Assembly (NCBI GenBank): GCA_963783045.1
Contig: CAWAMD010000002.1
Coordinates: 186,001 to 250,000, forward strand
DNA from: CAWAMD01 sp963783045
Lineage (GTDB): Bacteria; Actinomycetota; Nitriliruptoria; Nitriliruptorales; Nitriliruptoraceae
Reading direction: 5' to 3'
DNA: 64,000 nt
A model generated the notes under the pieces. That model was not told the DNA's origin and made no database searches. It was given only the letters and a program-made list of their open reading frames with translations. The position numbers were made by a program, and so were the translations under genes. Of this stretch, positions 1 through 9,450 are shown one piece after another (the first letter of the stretch is position 1; each line of letters begins with the position of its first letter).

Positions 1-1
1 C

Positions 2-1411
2 GCGTTCAACCCCACGGCCTACTTCGGGTTCGCCGAGTACGTGGACCTGCGCAGCGTCGGCGAGCTGGCGCACGAGCCGGTGCTCCGCGTCCGCGCCGAT
101 CGTCCGCGCCTGTGGCGCGGGATGGTGTTCGACACCTACGACGGTCAGGGATGGAGCCGGTCCGACACCGTGGAGCCGCGCCCGACCTACGGCATCCCCG
201 TCCAGCTCGGTCCGCAGACCACGGCCCGTGAGCTGGGGCGCCCCCCGTCGCTCGTCCCCACCGAGCGGCTCGTGCAGACCTTCGAGATCCTCCACGACAC
301 GCCCAACCTCGTGTTCGGCGCGGCCGAGGCGCGCGAGATCTACCTCTCCGCCGGGGCAGCGACCCGCTGGCCGGACGGCACGATCACCACCTCCGGGGTC
401 CAGGACGCCGGCACGGTGTACTCGGTGGTCTCCGAGGTCGTCACCGCGCCCCGGCAGGACCTGCGCGACGCGTCGGGGCCGGTGCCGGCGTCGCTCGTGC
501 CCGCCTACGTCCAGCTGCCCGCCACCGTTCCCGAGCGGGTCCGCGAGCTCGCCCGCCGGCTGACCGACCGCGCCCCGACGAACTACACGAAGGCCGAGGC
601 GGTCGAGCGCTGGATCGGCGCGAACACCCGCTACACGCTGCATGCGCCGCCGCCTGCCGACGGGGGCGATGTCGCCGACCACTTCCTCTTCGAGACCCGC
701 GCCGGCTGGTGCGAGCCCATCGCCACCGCGATGGTGGTGATGCTGCGCAGCGTCGGGGTGCCGGCGCGGTTCGCGACCGGGTTCCAGCCGGGGCGACGGA
801 ACCCGATCACCGGCGTGTGGGACGTGACCATGGCCGACGCGCACGCCTGGGTCGAGGTGTGGGTGCCCCGCTACGGATGGATGCCGTTCGACCCGACCGG
901 AGCCGTCCCGGCGGCCGTGGACCCGGAGGTCCATGCGACCCGCGTGCCGCTGCTCGAGGTCACGTCGTGGGCGGGCCGTCACGTGGCGGCGCTGGTGCCG
1001 CCGGCAGTGCGCCGTGCCGTGCTGGCCGTCGGCCGATCGCTCGTCGCGGCGCCCTGGCGTCTCGCCCTGCTGCTGCTCATCGCTGCGGCGGGGGTGGTGA
1101 CTCTGCACCGTCGGCGCCGGCGGCGACCTCCGCCCCGTTCCGCCTTCGAGCGACTCGAGCGCCTGCTGAGCGCCCACGGCGTCCCTCGCCGGTCGTGGCA
1201 GACCCCCCGCGAGTACGTCGCCGAGGTCCGCGACCGCCTCCCCGAGGTGCCCGGCGACGCTCTGAGGATCCTCCGCGAGGCGGAGGAACAGCGACGGTAC
1301 GCGGGCGCTGCCGACGTGGACGATCCGATGGCCCTCGCGGCCCTCGCGGATGTCACCCGGTGCCTCGCCGACGCCGGGCGCAGAGCGAGCGTCCCCGTGC
1401 GGTCCGACTAG
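2..1411 (+). CDS. Transglutaminase-like protein (TgpA family), C-terminal part; 5' end outside window
   Basis: Seen: the frame is open from base 2, so the gene enters from upstream and the GTG at 41 is probably internal. A transglutaminase-like core carries a Cys-His-Asp triad: Cys in RAGWCEPIA (codon 710-712), His in ADAHAWVE (842-844) and Asp in PFDPTGA (890-892). One membrane segment follows at about 1056-1100, then a basic linker and a DUF4129-like tail with LREAEEQRRYAG. Known: TgpA-type proteins have several N-terminal membrane helices, a periplasmic or extracellular transglutaminase domain, one more helix and a cytoplasmic tail. They often follow a MoxR ATPase and a DUF58 gene. Those neighbours, if present, lie outside the window. 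The substrate is unknown. Confidence 0.85.
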   Translation, partial: AFNPTAYFGFAEYVDLRSVGELAHEPVLRVRADRPRLWRGMVFDTYDGQGWSRSDTVEPRPTYGIPVQLGPQTTARELGRPPSLVPTERLVQTFEILHDTPNLVFGAAEAREIYLSAGAATRWPDGTITTSGVQDAGTVYSVVSEVVTAPRQDLRDASGPVPASLVPAYVQLPATVPERVRELARRLTDRAPTNYTKAEAVERWIGANTRYTLHAPPPADGGDVADHFLFETRAGWCEPIATAMVVMLRSVGVPARFATGFQPGRRNPITGVWDVTMADAHAWVEVWVPRYGWMPFDPTGAVPAAVDPEVHATRVPLLEVTSWAGRHVAALVPPAVRRAVLAVGRSLVAAPWRLALLLLIAAAGVVTLHRRRRRRPPPRSAFERLERLLSAHGVPRRSWQTPREYVAEVRDRLPEVPGDALRILREAEEQRRYAGAADVDDPMALAALADVTRCLADAGRRASVPVRSD

Positions 1412-1554
1412 CAACTTCCCAACGGGTCGTGGGCGCGCCGCCACCACGGGAGGGGGCGAGGTCCTCGAATCGCAGATCGGCGACGACTCGGTGCCGCAGT
1501 CGCCCGCAGCGGGCGCCGGACGGCGCATCATGAAGCCGACACGGGGGTTCGGGC

Positions 1555-4500
1555 ATGCGGCCATCTGCCGGGCGCGACGGCCGCCGCGGGCATCACCGCA
1601 GGGTTCGGTTGCGAACCGCGGCGACCGCGGGCGTCGGGGTAGCCGTCCTGGTCGGGGCGGTCAGCGGTCTGCGCGGCCCGCTCGCGGCCCGGGCGGGAAC
1701 CCTGGACGAAGGCGCCGTCAGCGCGACGGCGTCCCCCGAGCCGTCGCCATCTTCGTCGGCATCGCCCGAGCTATCACCGTCGCCGAGTCCGGCACCGTCG
1801 CTCGTCGGGCCCGCGCCGACCTGGACACACCGGTCCTCGAGCCTGGGGCAGATCCCCTCCCCGCCCACCGGCCCGAACAGAGCATCGCTGCTCGCCGACC
1901 TGGACGACGACGGAATGCTCGACGTGATCGTGAGCTCCGACCTGGCACCGTCGCTCGTCTGGGATCAGCGCGTGCCCGGCGGCTGGCAGCAACACGTGAT
2001 CGAGCCGGCGGAGCTGCCGATCGAGGCGGGCGGCGCCACGGCCGACATCGACGGGGACGGCGACCTCGACATCGTGATGGGCGGCAACTACCGCTCGTCC
2101 GAGGTCTGGTGGTGGGAGAACCCCCTCCTCGCGCTCGCGGGCGATGGTGGCTGGACCCGGCACCTCATCAAGGCTGACGGGGTCACGAGGCATCACGACC
2201 AGGTGCTGGCGGACCTGGACGGCGATGGGCGGCTCGAGCTCGGGTTCTGGAACCAGTCCGCTGGCGCCCTGCTGGTCGCCGACGTGCCCGACGATCCGAC
2301 GATCGAGCCGTGGCCCACCGCCCCCGTCTTCACGGGCGCCGGCGCGGCGGAGGGACTCGTGGCGGCCGACGTCGATGGCGACGGCGTCAGCGACCTCGTC
2401 GGAGGCGGACGCTGGTTCCGCCACGAACAGGACGGCTCCTGGACCGTGGAGACCATCGACGACTCGATGGCGAGGAGCCGCGTCGCGGTCGGTCAGCTCC
2501 TTCCTGGCGGGCGTCCGGAGATCGTGCTGACGCAGGGAGAGGCGGTCGGACCCGCCCGCTGGTACGCGTGGGACGGAGCCTCGTGGACTGCGCACGATCT
2601 GCTCCTCGGTCTCGACCTCGACCACGCGCACACGCTGGACCTCGGTGACGTGAACGGAGACGGCCACCTCGACGTGTTCCTGGCCGAGATGCGGCTGGAC
2701 GGCGGGAACTCCGACGCCGGCTCCTGGCTGCTGCTCGGGACGTCGACTCCCGACTTCGTGACCACCGAGATCAGCCGTGGGATCGGGAACCACGAGTCAC
2801 ACCTCGGCGACCTCGACGGCGACGGCGACCTCAACGTCCTCGGCAAACCGTTCAACTGGGACTACCCGCGGCTGGACGTATGGCTGAACGGCGGCACCAG
2901 CGGTGGGACGCCGCAGTCGACCGGTCGGTGGGCGCGGCACGTGATCGACGACAGCCGTCCGTGGCGCGCCGTCTTCGTGATCCCGGCGGATGTCAACGGC
3001 GACGGACTCGACGACGTGGTGACCGGCGGCTGGTGGTACGAGAACCCGGGTGATCTCGCCCCGACCTGGACGCGGCACGTCATCGGAGCGCCACTCAACA
3101 ACGTGGGAACGGTCGCCGACCTGGATGGCGACGGCGACCTCAACGTCCTCGGTACCGCCGGCGTCGGCGACCAGGCAAACGCCGAGCTGCACTGGGCCCG
3201 CAACGATGGACGGGGCACGTTCACCGTCCTGGACAACGTCGAGCCGGGCATCGGCGACTTCCTCCAGGGAGCGGCCGTGACGCGACTGCTGCCCGGTGGC
3301 CCTCTGGAGGTTCTGCTGTCGTGGCACGGACCCTCGGGAGCCCCACTGCAGTCAGTGACCGTCCCTGACGACCCCGACGCCGGGACCTGGCGCTGGCGGT
3401 CCGTGTTCCCCGTCTCCCTCAACGAGGAGATCAACGTCGGCGACATCGACGACGACGGCGATCAGGACCTGCTGCAGGGCACCGCCTGGCTGCGCAACGA
3501 CGGCGCGTCCGGCTGGTCGTCCTTCGTCCTCCACGTGCCGGCGGCCGGGGGCTCCGATCGATCCCGTCTCGCCGACATCGACGGCGACGGCGACCTGGAC
3601 GCAGTGGTGGGCTACGAGAACGACCCCGCCGGCACACTCGCCTGGTACGAGCATCCTGCCGATCCGACCCGCCTCTGGCCCGAGCACCTCGTCGCCAACC
3701 TCACCAACCCGATGAGCCTGGACGTGGCCGACATGGACTCGGACGGCGATCTGGACCTCGTCGTCGGCGAGCACGACCTGGTCTCGCCCGACACCGCACG
3801 CCTGCTGGTTGCCGAGAACCGGGACGGTCACGGGGGCGCATGGTCGCTGACGACGGTCCACACCGGCGACGAGCACCACGACGGGGCGCAGACCACGGAT
3901 CTCGACGGGGACGGCGACCTGGACATCGTGTCGATCGGCTGGACCCACTCGAAGGTGATCGTCTACGAGAATCTCGCGATCGACCGTCCGGCACCCGGGC
4001 CCATTCCCTCGCCATCCCCGTCGCCGTCGCCGGAACCGGCCCCCTCGCCGTCACCGTCGCCCAGCCCATCCCCGGAACCGTCGCCCACGACAGAACCTGT
4101 CCCCTCGCCCTCACCCTCGCCGTCACCGTCGCCCAGCCCATCCCCGGAACCGTCGCCCACGACAGAACCTGTCCCCTCACCGTCGCCCTCGCCGTCACCG
4201 TCGCCCAGCCCGTCCCCGGAACCGTCGCCCACGACAGAACCTGTCCCCTCACCGTCACCGTCGCCCTCGCCGTCACCGTCGCCCAGCCCGTCCCCGGAAC
4301 CGTCCCCGTCGCCGTCTACGGCGCTGCTGGTGGTCGGACAACCCGCGCTCGCGCCCGACGGGATGGTCCTGGACCGGCTCGCGCAGCTCGGCTACCAGGT
4401 CTCCTGGATGGACGACGACGCCCTGGACCTCACCCGCGCCCGGGCCGCCGACCTCGTGCTGCTCTCCTCCTCGGTCCACCTCGACCAGATCCGCGACACC

Positions 4501-5889
4501 CTGCGCGACCTGCCCCGCCCCCTGCTGTCCTGGGAAGGCTGGCTCCACGACGACCTCGCCCTGTCCAGCACCAGCCGCGGCGAAACCACCGAGGGCTCCC
4601 GCGACATCACCATCGTCGCACCCGACCATCCCCTGGCCGCCGGCCTGACCGGCACCCTGCGCATCGCCACCACCACCGACCGGCTCTCCATCGCCACCCC
4701 CCACCCCGCCGCCCAGACCATCGCCACCGTCGCCGGCCACCCCGACCAGCCCGTCCTGTTCGCCTACCAGACCGGCGACCCACGCCCCGACGGCACCACC
4801 ACCCCCGCCCCCCGCATCGGCTTCTTCTGGACCTACGCCACCCCCGCCAACACGACCGACACCGGCTGGACCCTCTTCGACACCGCCATCCACTGGCTCA
4901 CCACCGGTTCCTCGCCGACACCGTCCCCCTCCCCGTCGCCCTCACCCAGCCCGTCCCCGTCGCCGTCGCCTGAGCCCTCCCCGTCACCCAGCCCCTCGCC
5001 GTCACCCAGCCCGTCCCCGTCGCCCGCGCCAGAGCCCAGCCCATCCCCGGAACCGTCGCCCACGACAGAACCTGTCCCCTCACCCTCACCCTCGCCGTCA
5101 CCGTCGCCCAGCCCGTCCCCGGAACCGTCGCCCACGACAGAACCTGTCCCCTCACCGTCGCCCTCGCCGTCACCGTCGCCCAGCCCGTCCCCGGAACCGT
5201 CGCCCACGACAGAACCTGTCCCCTCACCGTCACCGTCGCCCTCGCCGTCACCGTCGCCCAGCCCGTCCCCGGAACCGTCCCCGTCGCCGTCTACGGCGCT
5301 GCTGGTGGTCGGACAACCCGCGCTCGCGCCCGACGGGATGGTCCTGGACCGGCTCGCGCAGCTCGGCTACCAGGTCTCCTGGATGGACGACGACGCCCTG
5401 GACCTCACCCGCGCCCGGGCCGCCGACCTCGTGCTGCTCTCCTCCTCGGTCCACCTCGACCAGATCCGCGACACCCTGCGCGACCTGCCCCGCCCCCTGC
5501 TGTCCTGGGAAGGCTGGCTCCACGACGACCTCGCCCTGTCCAGCACCAGCCGCGGCGAAACCACCGAGGGCTCCCGCGACATCACCATCGTCGCACCCGA
5601 CCATCCCCTGGCCGCCGGCCTGACCGGCACCCTGCGCATCGCCACCACCACCGACCGGCTCTCCATCGCCACCCCCCACCCCGCCGCCCAGACCATCGCC
5701 ACCGTCGCCGGCCACCCCGACCAGCCCGTCCTGTTCGCCTACCAGACCGGCGACCCACGCCCCGACGGCACCACCACCCCCGCCCCCCGCATCGGCTTCT
5801 TCTGGACCTACGCCACCCCCGCCAACACGACCGACACCGGCTGGACCCTCTTCGACACCGCCATCCACTGGCTCACCACCGGCGGCTGA
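1555..5889 (+). CDS. Exported FG-GAP/VCBS-repeat protein with Pro-Ser linkers and a duplicated C-terminal domain
   Basis: Seen: 1444 residues. A basic N-terminus precedes one hydrophobic segment (about residues 20-45) and an Ala-X-Ala site, so it is probably secreted. Residues about 85-810 hold roughly a dozen repeats of the form ADLDGDGDLD, the calcium-binding pattern of FG-GAP/VCBS beta-propellers. Long linkers of Pro-Ser with Glu-Pro-Ser-Pro-Thr-Thr interruptions separate this from a ~195-residue domain that occurs twice (about residues 922-1118 and 1247-1444). That domain begins ALLVVGQPALAP and looks like a flavodoxin-like/ThuA or class I amidotransferase-like fold, which is unverified. 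The two copies are identical in DNA as well. Inference: a surface or secreted protein with ligand-binding or adhesive function. No sortase motif or C-terminal anchor is visible. Confidence 0.8.
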   Translation: MRPSAGRDGRRGHHRRVRLRTAATAGVGVAVLVGAVSGLRGPLAARAGTLDEGAVSATASPEPSPSSSASPELSPSPSPAPSLVGPAPTWTHRSSSLGQIPSPPTGPNRASLLADLDDDGMLDVIVSSDLAPSLVWDQRVPGGWQQHVIEPAELPIEAGGATADIDGDGDLDIVMGGNYRSSEVWWWENPLLALAGDGGWTRHLIKADGVTRHHDQVLADLDGDGRLELGFWNQSAGALLVADVPDDPTIEPWPTAPVFTGAGAAEGLVAADVDGDGVSDLVGGGRWFRHEQDGSWTVETIDDSMARSRVAVGQLLPGGRPEIVLTQGEAVGPARWYAWDGASWTAHDLLLGLDLDHAHTLDLGDVNGDGHLDVFLAEMRLDGGNSDAGSWLLLGTSTPDFVTTEISRGIGNHESHLGDLDGDGDLNVLGKPFNWDYPRLDVWLNGGTSGGTPQSTGRWARHVIDDSRPWRAVFVIPADVNGDGLDDVVTGGWWYENPGDLAPTWTRHVIGAPLNNVGTVADLDGDGDLNVLGTAGVGDQANAELHWARNDGRGTFTVLDNVEPGIGDFLQGAAVTRLLPGGPLEVLLSWHGPSGAPLQSVTVPDDPDAGTWRWRSVFPVSLNEEINVGDIDDDGDQDLLQGTAWLRNDGASGWSSFVLHVPAAGGSDRSRLADIDGDGDLDAVVGYENDPAGTLAWYEHPADPTRLWPEHLVANLTNPMSLDVADMDSDGDLDLVVGEHDLVSPDTARLLVAENRDGHGGAWSLTTVHTGDEHHDGAQTTDLDGDGDLDIVSIGWTHSKVIVYENLAIDRPAPGPIPSPSPSPSPEPAPSPSPSPSPSPEPSPTTEPVPSPSPSPSPSPSPSPEPSPTTEPVPSPSPSPSPSPSPSPEPSPTTEPVPSPSPSPSPSPSPSPSPEPSPSPSTALLVVGQPALAPDGMVLDRLAQLGYQVSWMDDDALDLTRARAADLVLLSSSVHLDQIRDTLRDLPRPLLSWEGWLHDDLALSSTSRGETTEGSRDITIVAPDHPLAAGLTGTLRIATTTDRLSIATPHPAAQTIATVAGHPDQPVLFAYQTGDPRPDGTTTPAPRIGFFWTYATPANTTDTGWTLFDTAIHWLTTGSSPTPSPSPSPSPSPSPSPSPEPSPSPSPSPSPSPSPSPAPEPSPSPEPSPTTEPVPSPSPSPSPSPSPSPEPSPTTEPVPSPSPSPSPSPSPSPEPSPTTEPVPSPSPSPSPSPSPSPSPEPSPSPSTALLVVGQPALAPDGMVLDRLAQLGYQVSWMDDDALDLTRARAADLVLLSSSVHLDQIRDTLRDLPRPLLSWEGWLHDDLALSSTSRGETTEGSRDITIVAPDHPLAAGLTGTLRIATTTDRLSIATPHPAAQTIATVAGHPDQPVLFAYQTGDPRPDGTTTPAPRIGFFWTYATPANTTDTGWTLFDTAIHWLTTGG
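4066..5885 (+). repeat. 975-bp tandem duplication within the FG-GAP gene
   Basis: The stretch from about 4066 to 4910 recurs at about 5041 to 5885 with an offset of exactly 975 bp. The C-terminal domain part (4319-4909 and 5294-5884) appears identical, including silent positions. The Pro-Ser linker parts differ by a few bases, for example ctcgcc against ctcacc near 4105 and 5080. Within the linkers a shorter unit encoding EPSPTTEPVPSPS is repeated three times per copy. Perfect silent-site identity points to a recent duplication or ongoing gene conversion. Confidence 0.9.
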
Positions 5890-5944
5890 CGACGGGTCGC
5901 AGACGGTACGCAGCAGCACAACCGGTGCTACCGGCACAGTCCCC

Positions 5945-7141
5945 TCAGCCCCGCAGCGCACGGCCGGTGAGCGCGATGCTGGCCACCACGGCCGCCACGA
6001 GCCCGAGCGCCACCGACAGGTTCGTCAGCCGCGACAGGAACCCGATCACCGGCGGGCCGGCGAGCAGCGCCGAGTAGGCGACGGTCGCGACGGCGGCGAT
6101 GCCCTCCCCCTCGGTCACGCCGTCCGCGCGGCCGGCGGCGGCGAAGGTGAGCGGCACGATCACGGCGAGCCCGCAGCCGGCCAGCGCGAACCCGGCGAGC
6201 GCCACCGGCACCGTCGGCACGACGAGCGCCAGCACGATCCCGACGCCGGCCACGACACCACCGAACCGAACGGTCCTGGCCGCTCCGAGCCGCGTGGCGA
6301 CCGCGTCGCCGAGGAAGCGCACGACCGCCATCGTCACGGAGAACACGAGGAAGCCGAGCGGAGCGACCGCCGCGGCGGCACCGACGACGTCCCGGAGATA
6401 GACGCCGCTCCAGTCGGCCACGCCTCCCTCTCCGAACGCGGAGGAGAGCGCCACGATGCCGAGCAGCCACAGTGCTCCCCGCGGCCAGGCCAGTGCCGGG
6501 CCGCCGGTCCCCCGTCGGCCGGTGCTCGCCGCGCCCGACCGGAACACCGCCACGGCGCCGGTCACGCCGAGGACCGCTCCGGCGATCGCGAGATGCTGAA
6601 GCGTCGTCAGCCCTGCGGCGATGGCAAGGCTGCCGAGACCGGTCCCGACGAGCCCGCCGGTGGACCAGGCACCGTGGAGCCCCACCATCACGCGCCGCGC
6701 GAGCATCCGCTCGACGGCCGCCCCCTGGGCGTTCATGGCCACGTCCATGCTGCTCATCCCGATGCCGAGGAGCAGCAGCGCGCCGAAGAGCGCCCACTGT
6801 CCCGACGCCGCCCCGACGACCGGGAGCGCCACCGCGATCACGAGCGCACCGAACGCGGTCGCGGGGCGCGCGCCCCGGCGCGCGACGATGCCGCCGGCGA
6901 AGGGCAGCGTGGCGACCACGCCGAGGGAGAGCCCGAGGAGCGCCGTCCCGAGCTGTGCGTCGTCGAGCGCCAGTGCATGCTGGACGACCGGGATCCGTGC
7001 GACCCAGCTCCCGAGGGCGGCGCCGTTGACGAAGAAGAGCACGGCAACGGCGACGCGCGCACGGGCCAGGCCGGCCGTCGTGCCCGTCACGGACATGGCG
7101 TGGTCGGTGGCATGCGCTCGCGTCGTCCGTCTGCTCGACAT
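5945..7141 (-). CDS. MFS transporter
   Basis: Seen: about 398 residues with roughly twelve hydrophobic segments. An early FFVNGAALGSWVARIP segment resembles the YbjJ/FucP-like branch of the major facilitator superfamily, and SSMDVAMNAQG lies in the region after helix 4. The ATG at 7141 and another at 7096 (MSVTG) are both possible starts; neither has a convincing ribosome-binding site. The frame is open further upstream, but that part reads as low-complexity out-of-frame sequence over the tadG-like gene. Substrate not predictable; sugar or small-metabolite transport is the usual guess for this branch. It sits convergent to the FG-GAP gene and just downstream of the tad operon, with no obvious functional link. 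Confidence 0.8.
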   Translation of the reverse strand: MSSRRTTRAHATDHAMSVTGTTAGLARARVAVAVLFFVNGAALGSWVARIPVVQHALALDDAQLGTALLGLSLGVVATLPFAGGIVARRGARPATAFGALVIAVALPVVGAASGQWALFGALLLLGIGMSSMDVAMNAQGAAVERMLARRVMVGLHGAWSTGGLVGTGLGSLAIAAGLTTLQHLAIAGAVLGVTGAVAVFRSGAASTGRRGTGGPALAWPRGALWLLGIVALSSAFGEGGVADWSGVYLRDVVGAAAAVAPLGFLVFSVTMAVVRFLGDAVATRLGAARTVRFGGVVAGVGIVLALVVPTVPVALAGFALAGCGLAVIVPLTFAAAGRADGVTEGEGIAAVATVAYSALLAGPPVIGFLSRLTNLSVALGLVAAVVASIALTGRALRG

Positions 7142-7185
7142 CGGGTGCTGCCCGCACGCGAGCAGACGAGGCGAACCTACCGGCG

Positions 7186-7629
7186 TCAGGCACCCGACGG
7201 ACGCCCCGCCTCCCCGGTGCCGGTCGGGCCGTCCGGCGCCGCCGGGACCAGGTGAGCGCGGGCGGTGGCCGCGACCTCCCGGGCGGCGTACCGGGTGATG
7301 AGGATGGCCGGGACGGACATCCGCACGGTGACGGTGACGACCTCCTGGCCGCGGCGGCACGCACAGTCCAGCAGCCGTCCACCGCTCGCGGCGGCGACGC
7401 GCGCCGCGGCGGCCCGCGGATCGCCGGGTGTCCGGGCGCGAGGGTCGGCACGCTGCGCCGCCGCGAGGGCGGCGGCGTCGGCCGCCCCCTGCGCACGGGA
7501 GGCCGCCAGGAGGTAGGCGCCAACGTCGATGACGAGCACGAGCGCCATCAGGGCCGCCGCGAACCCGACGCCGAACAGCATCACGGCGGACCCCTCCTGG
7601 TCGTTCGGTGACAGCCGCGTCCCGGTCAT
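7186..7629 (-). CDS. TadG/Rv3654c-like pseudopilin-type protein
   Basis: Seen: 147 residues. A short polar N-terminus (with the QEGSA processing-site-like sequence) is followed by one hydrophobic helix, VMLFGVGFAAALMALVLVI, then an Ala-rich stretch SRAQGAADAAALAAAQ typical of TadE/TadG-like helicase/secretion-neighbourhood proteins. Its ATG overlaps the stop codon of the upstream tadE gene (ATGA), so the two are translationally coupled. Known: such minor pseudopilins accompany Flp pilus systems. Last gene of the pilus operon. Confidence 0.8.
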   Translation of the reverse strand: MTGTRLSPNDQEGSAVMLFGVGFAAALMALVLVIDVGAYLLAASRAQGAADAAALAAAQRADPRARTPGDPRAAAARVAAASGGRLLDCACRRGQEVVTVTVRMSVPAILITRYAAREVAATARAHLVPAAPDGPTGTGEAGRPSGA

Positions 7630-8039
7630 CAGCCGACTCCCGGTTCGACCTGGGCGACGGCGCGGCCGTGCACCGTGTGCTTGCCGAGGCCGGCGCGGCT
7701 GACCATCGAGACCTCCACGACCGCGAGATCGCCGGCGCGCCGGTGCGGGGGTGACACCGCGACGGTCACGTGGGCGGGCGATGCGGCGTCGCGTGCAGCC
7801 TGCTCGACGGCTCGCGGTGACGTGGACGTGGCTGCGGCCCGGGCGCCGGCACGCGCGGCTTCCTGCACGAGCAGCGCATCCCGGGCATAGGTCATGGCGT
7901 GGAAGACGAGCAGGACGGCCAGCGCGACCAGCGGGAGGCTCAGGGCGAGCTCGAGGCTCAGCACCCCGTCCTCCGACCGGCGACGGCCGGCCGCCATCGG
8001 GCGGCCGGCCGCGCCGCCTGCACGAGGCAGGCGAGCCAT
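7629..8039 (-). CDS. TadE-like minor pseudopilin
   Basis: Seen: 136 residues from the ATG at 8039. After a basic leader, the motif EDGVLSLELALSLPL marks a TadE domain: the conserved Glu follows a hydrophobic start, and a single long transmembrane helix runs on to about residue 60. The remainder is a small extracytoplasmic domain. It lies between the pilin gene (3 nt away) and the tadG-like gene (overlap). Known role: minor pilin for assembly of Flp pili. The longer reading frame upstream to 8117 overlaps the pilin gene and is unlikely to be used. Confidence 0.85.
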   Translation of the reverse strand: MARLPRAGGAAGRPMAAGRRRSEDGVLSLELALSLPLVALAVLLVFHAMTYARDALLVQEAARAGARAAATSTSPRAVEQAARDAASPAHVTVAVSPPHRRAGDLAVVEVSMVSRAGLGKHTVHGRAVAQVEPGVG

Positions 8040-8041
8040 CG

Positions 8042-8446
8042 TCAGAGCCCGGCGACGGCGCGGACCTTGCTCATGATCGCGCCGAAGAGGTCGAAGATGG
8101 CGCCACCGGTGGCCCACTTGATGGCGAGCGTGGCGATGGTGACGCCGAGGATGATGAGCAGCCCGTACTCGGCGATGACGGACCCGGCCTCGTCGGCGAG
8201 GCGGACCATCATGCCGGCCAGGCGGGATGCCTGCTCGTCGGCGTCCACCATGAGGGGCTCCGGCTCCGACCCGACGGTCGATGCCTCGCCCGCCGGCTGC
8301 TCCGGCGTGTCGGCGGCGAGTCGGTGGGCGTGCCCGAGGCCGACGAGGCCGGCACCGGACGGGTGGTTCGCGATCGCGCGCGCCCGCGCGTCGAGGTCGG
8401 TCGCAGCGGTGGCCTCCGACGGGCAGGTGCGGGTGGCAGTCGACAT
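8042..8446 (-). CDS. DUF4244 family Flp-type pilin
   Basis: Seen: 134 residues from the ATG at 8446, preceded by AGGAG at ideal distance. A long, hydrophilic N-terminal part (about 85 residues, rich in Ala, Glu, Pro) is followed by RLADEAGSVIAEYGLLIIL, the prepilin-like Gly/Glu motif with a hydrophobic helix, then a short tail. Known: DUF4244 proteins are the small pilins of actinobacterial tad loci, matching Rv3656c in M. tuberculosis. The N-terminal part is longer than in typical members (about 60-70 residues in total), which may be a long propeptide. Encoded between the TadBC-like protein and TadE. Confidence 0.85.
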   Translation of the reverse strand: MSTATRTCPSEATAATDLDARARAIANHPSGAGLVGLGHAHRLAADTPEQPAGEASTVGSEPEPLMVDADEQASRLAGMMVRLADEAGSVIAEYGLLIILGVTIATLAIKWATGGAIFDLFGAIMSKVRAVAGL

Positions 8447-8481
8447 GCGTGTGCTCCTTCTGTGGTGATCGGGGTTCGTGA

Positions 8482-9450
8482 TCAGGTCGCTGTGGCTGCC
8501 GCGAGGCCGCTGGCGATCAGCGGCGCGCCGACCAGCACGATGCAGGCCGGCAGCAGACACAGCGCGGTGGGGAAGGTGAGAAGCACTGGCAGCCGCTCGG
8601 CGGCGGCCAGCGCCCGCGCGCGCTCTTCGGCGCGCAGGTCTGTGGCGAGGCGGCGCAGGGATGGGGCGGCGGGCGCGCCCCAGCGCATCGCGCTCGTGAG
8701 GGTGTCGCCGATCCGCTCGAGTCCAGCCGGCAGCGCGGTCTCGTGCCCGTACTCCAGCCCGAGCGCCAGCCGGCGGAGCGCCGGGGCGACGGCCGGCAGT
8801 CGCCCGGCCGCGCCGCGAAGGGCCGCGCCCGGGGAGGCCCCGCCGGTCAGCGCCGTCGCGACGAGGTCTGCCGCCTCGTCGGCCTCGGCGAGCGGCACGG
8901 CGTCCGGCCGGTGCGTCCGACGCCAACCCACGACGGCGACGACCGCGACGGCAGCGGCCACCGGTCCGAGGACCAGCCAGCCGACGAGCGCAGCGCCCAG
9001 CCCCGGCACGGCGACGGGCACCGGGCCACGCCGCGGGGAGCCGGCGAGCCGCAGGATGCGGTTGACGAGCAGGGCCCCGACGGCGATGAGCCCGAGCCCG
9101 ACCGCACCGACCAGCCTCCCGACGGGGGTCGCGTAGAAGGCGAGCAGGTCGAGGTCCAGGACCCGACCGACGAGCGGCACGGTGACGATCGGCAGGGCGA
9201 CCAGGCCGACCGCGACCAGCCGCCCCTGGGCCGTGGCCACCCGGACGGCGCGACGGTGCTCCTCCACGTCCTCGAGCGCCGCCGCGGCCGCGGCGAGTGC
9301 AGGGAGCGCCGGCGCGCCGAACTCACGTGCCAGGTCGACGGCCCGGCTCACGCGTGGTGGCAGACGGTGCAGGTCCCCGGGGGCGGCGCCGACCTGCACG
9401 CGTGTGCGCAGGTCGTCGAGGGATCGAACGGCCGCGGCGCTCATGGCCAC
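8482..9450 (-). CDS. Type II secretion F-like protein, apparent TadB-TadC fusion
   Basis: Seen: 322 residues. The C-terminal ~140 residues form a full T2SSF domain, with the four-helix pattern DEAADLVATALTGGASPGAAL and the terminal pair of hydrophobic helices. The N-terminal ~90 residues read like the second half of another T2SSF domain and are followed by two to four membrane segments. Known: actinobacterial tad loci normally have separate tadB and tadC genes, which form the inner-membrane platform of the pilus. Here one frame seems to cover both, with TadB shortened. The start overlaps the end of tadA by 10 bp. The assignment as a fusion is inference. Confidence 0.75.
   Translation of the reverse strand: MAMSAAAVRSLDDLRTRVQVGAAPGDLHRLPPRVSRAVDLAREFGAPALPALAAAAAALEDVEEHRRAVRVATAQGRLVAVGLVALPIVTVPLVGRVLDLDLLAFYATPVGRLVGAVGLGLIAVGALLVNRILRLAGSPRRGPVPVAVPGLGAALVGWLVLGPVAAAVAVVAVVGWRRTHRPDAVPLAEADEAADLVATALTGGASPGAALRGAAGRLPAVAPALRRLALGLEYGHETALPAGLERIGDTLTSAMRWGAPAAPSLRRLATDLRAEERARALAAAERLPVLLTFPTALCLLPACIVLVGAPLIASGLAAATAT

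Noticed and set aside
3963..5207. Minus-strand frames rich in Gly-Asp-Gly across the Pro-Ser linkers
   Set aside because: They arise from the antisense of CCG/TCG repeats and resemble calcium-binding repeats only by composition.
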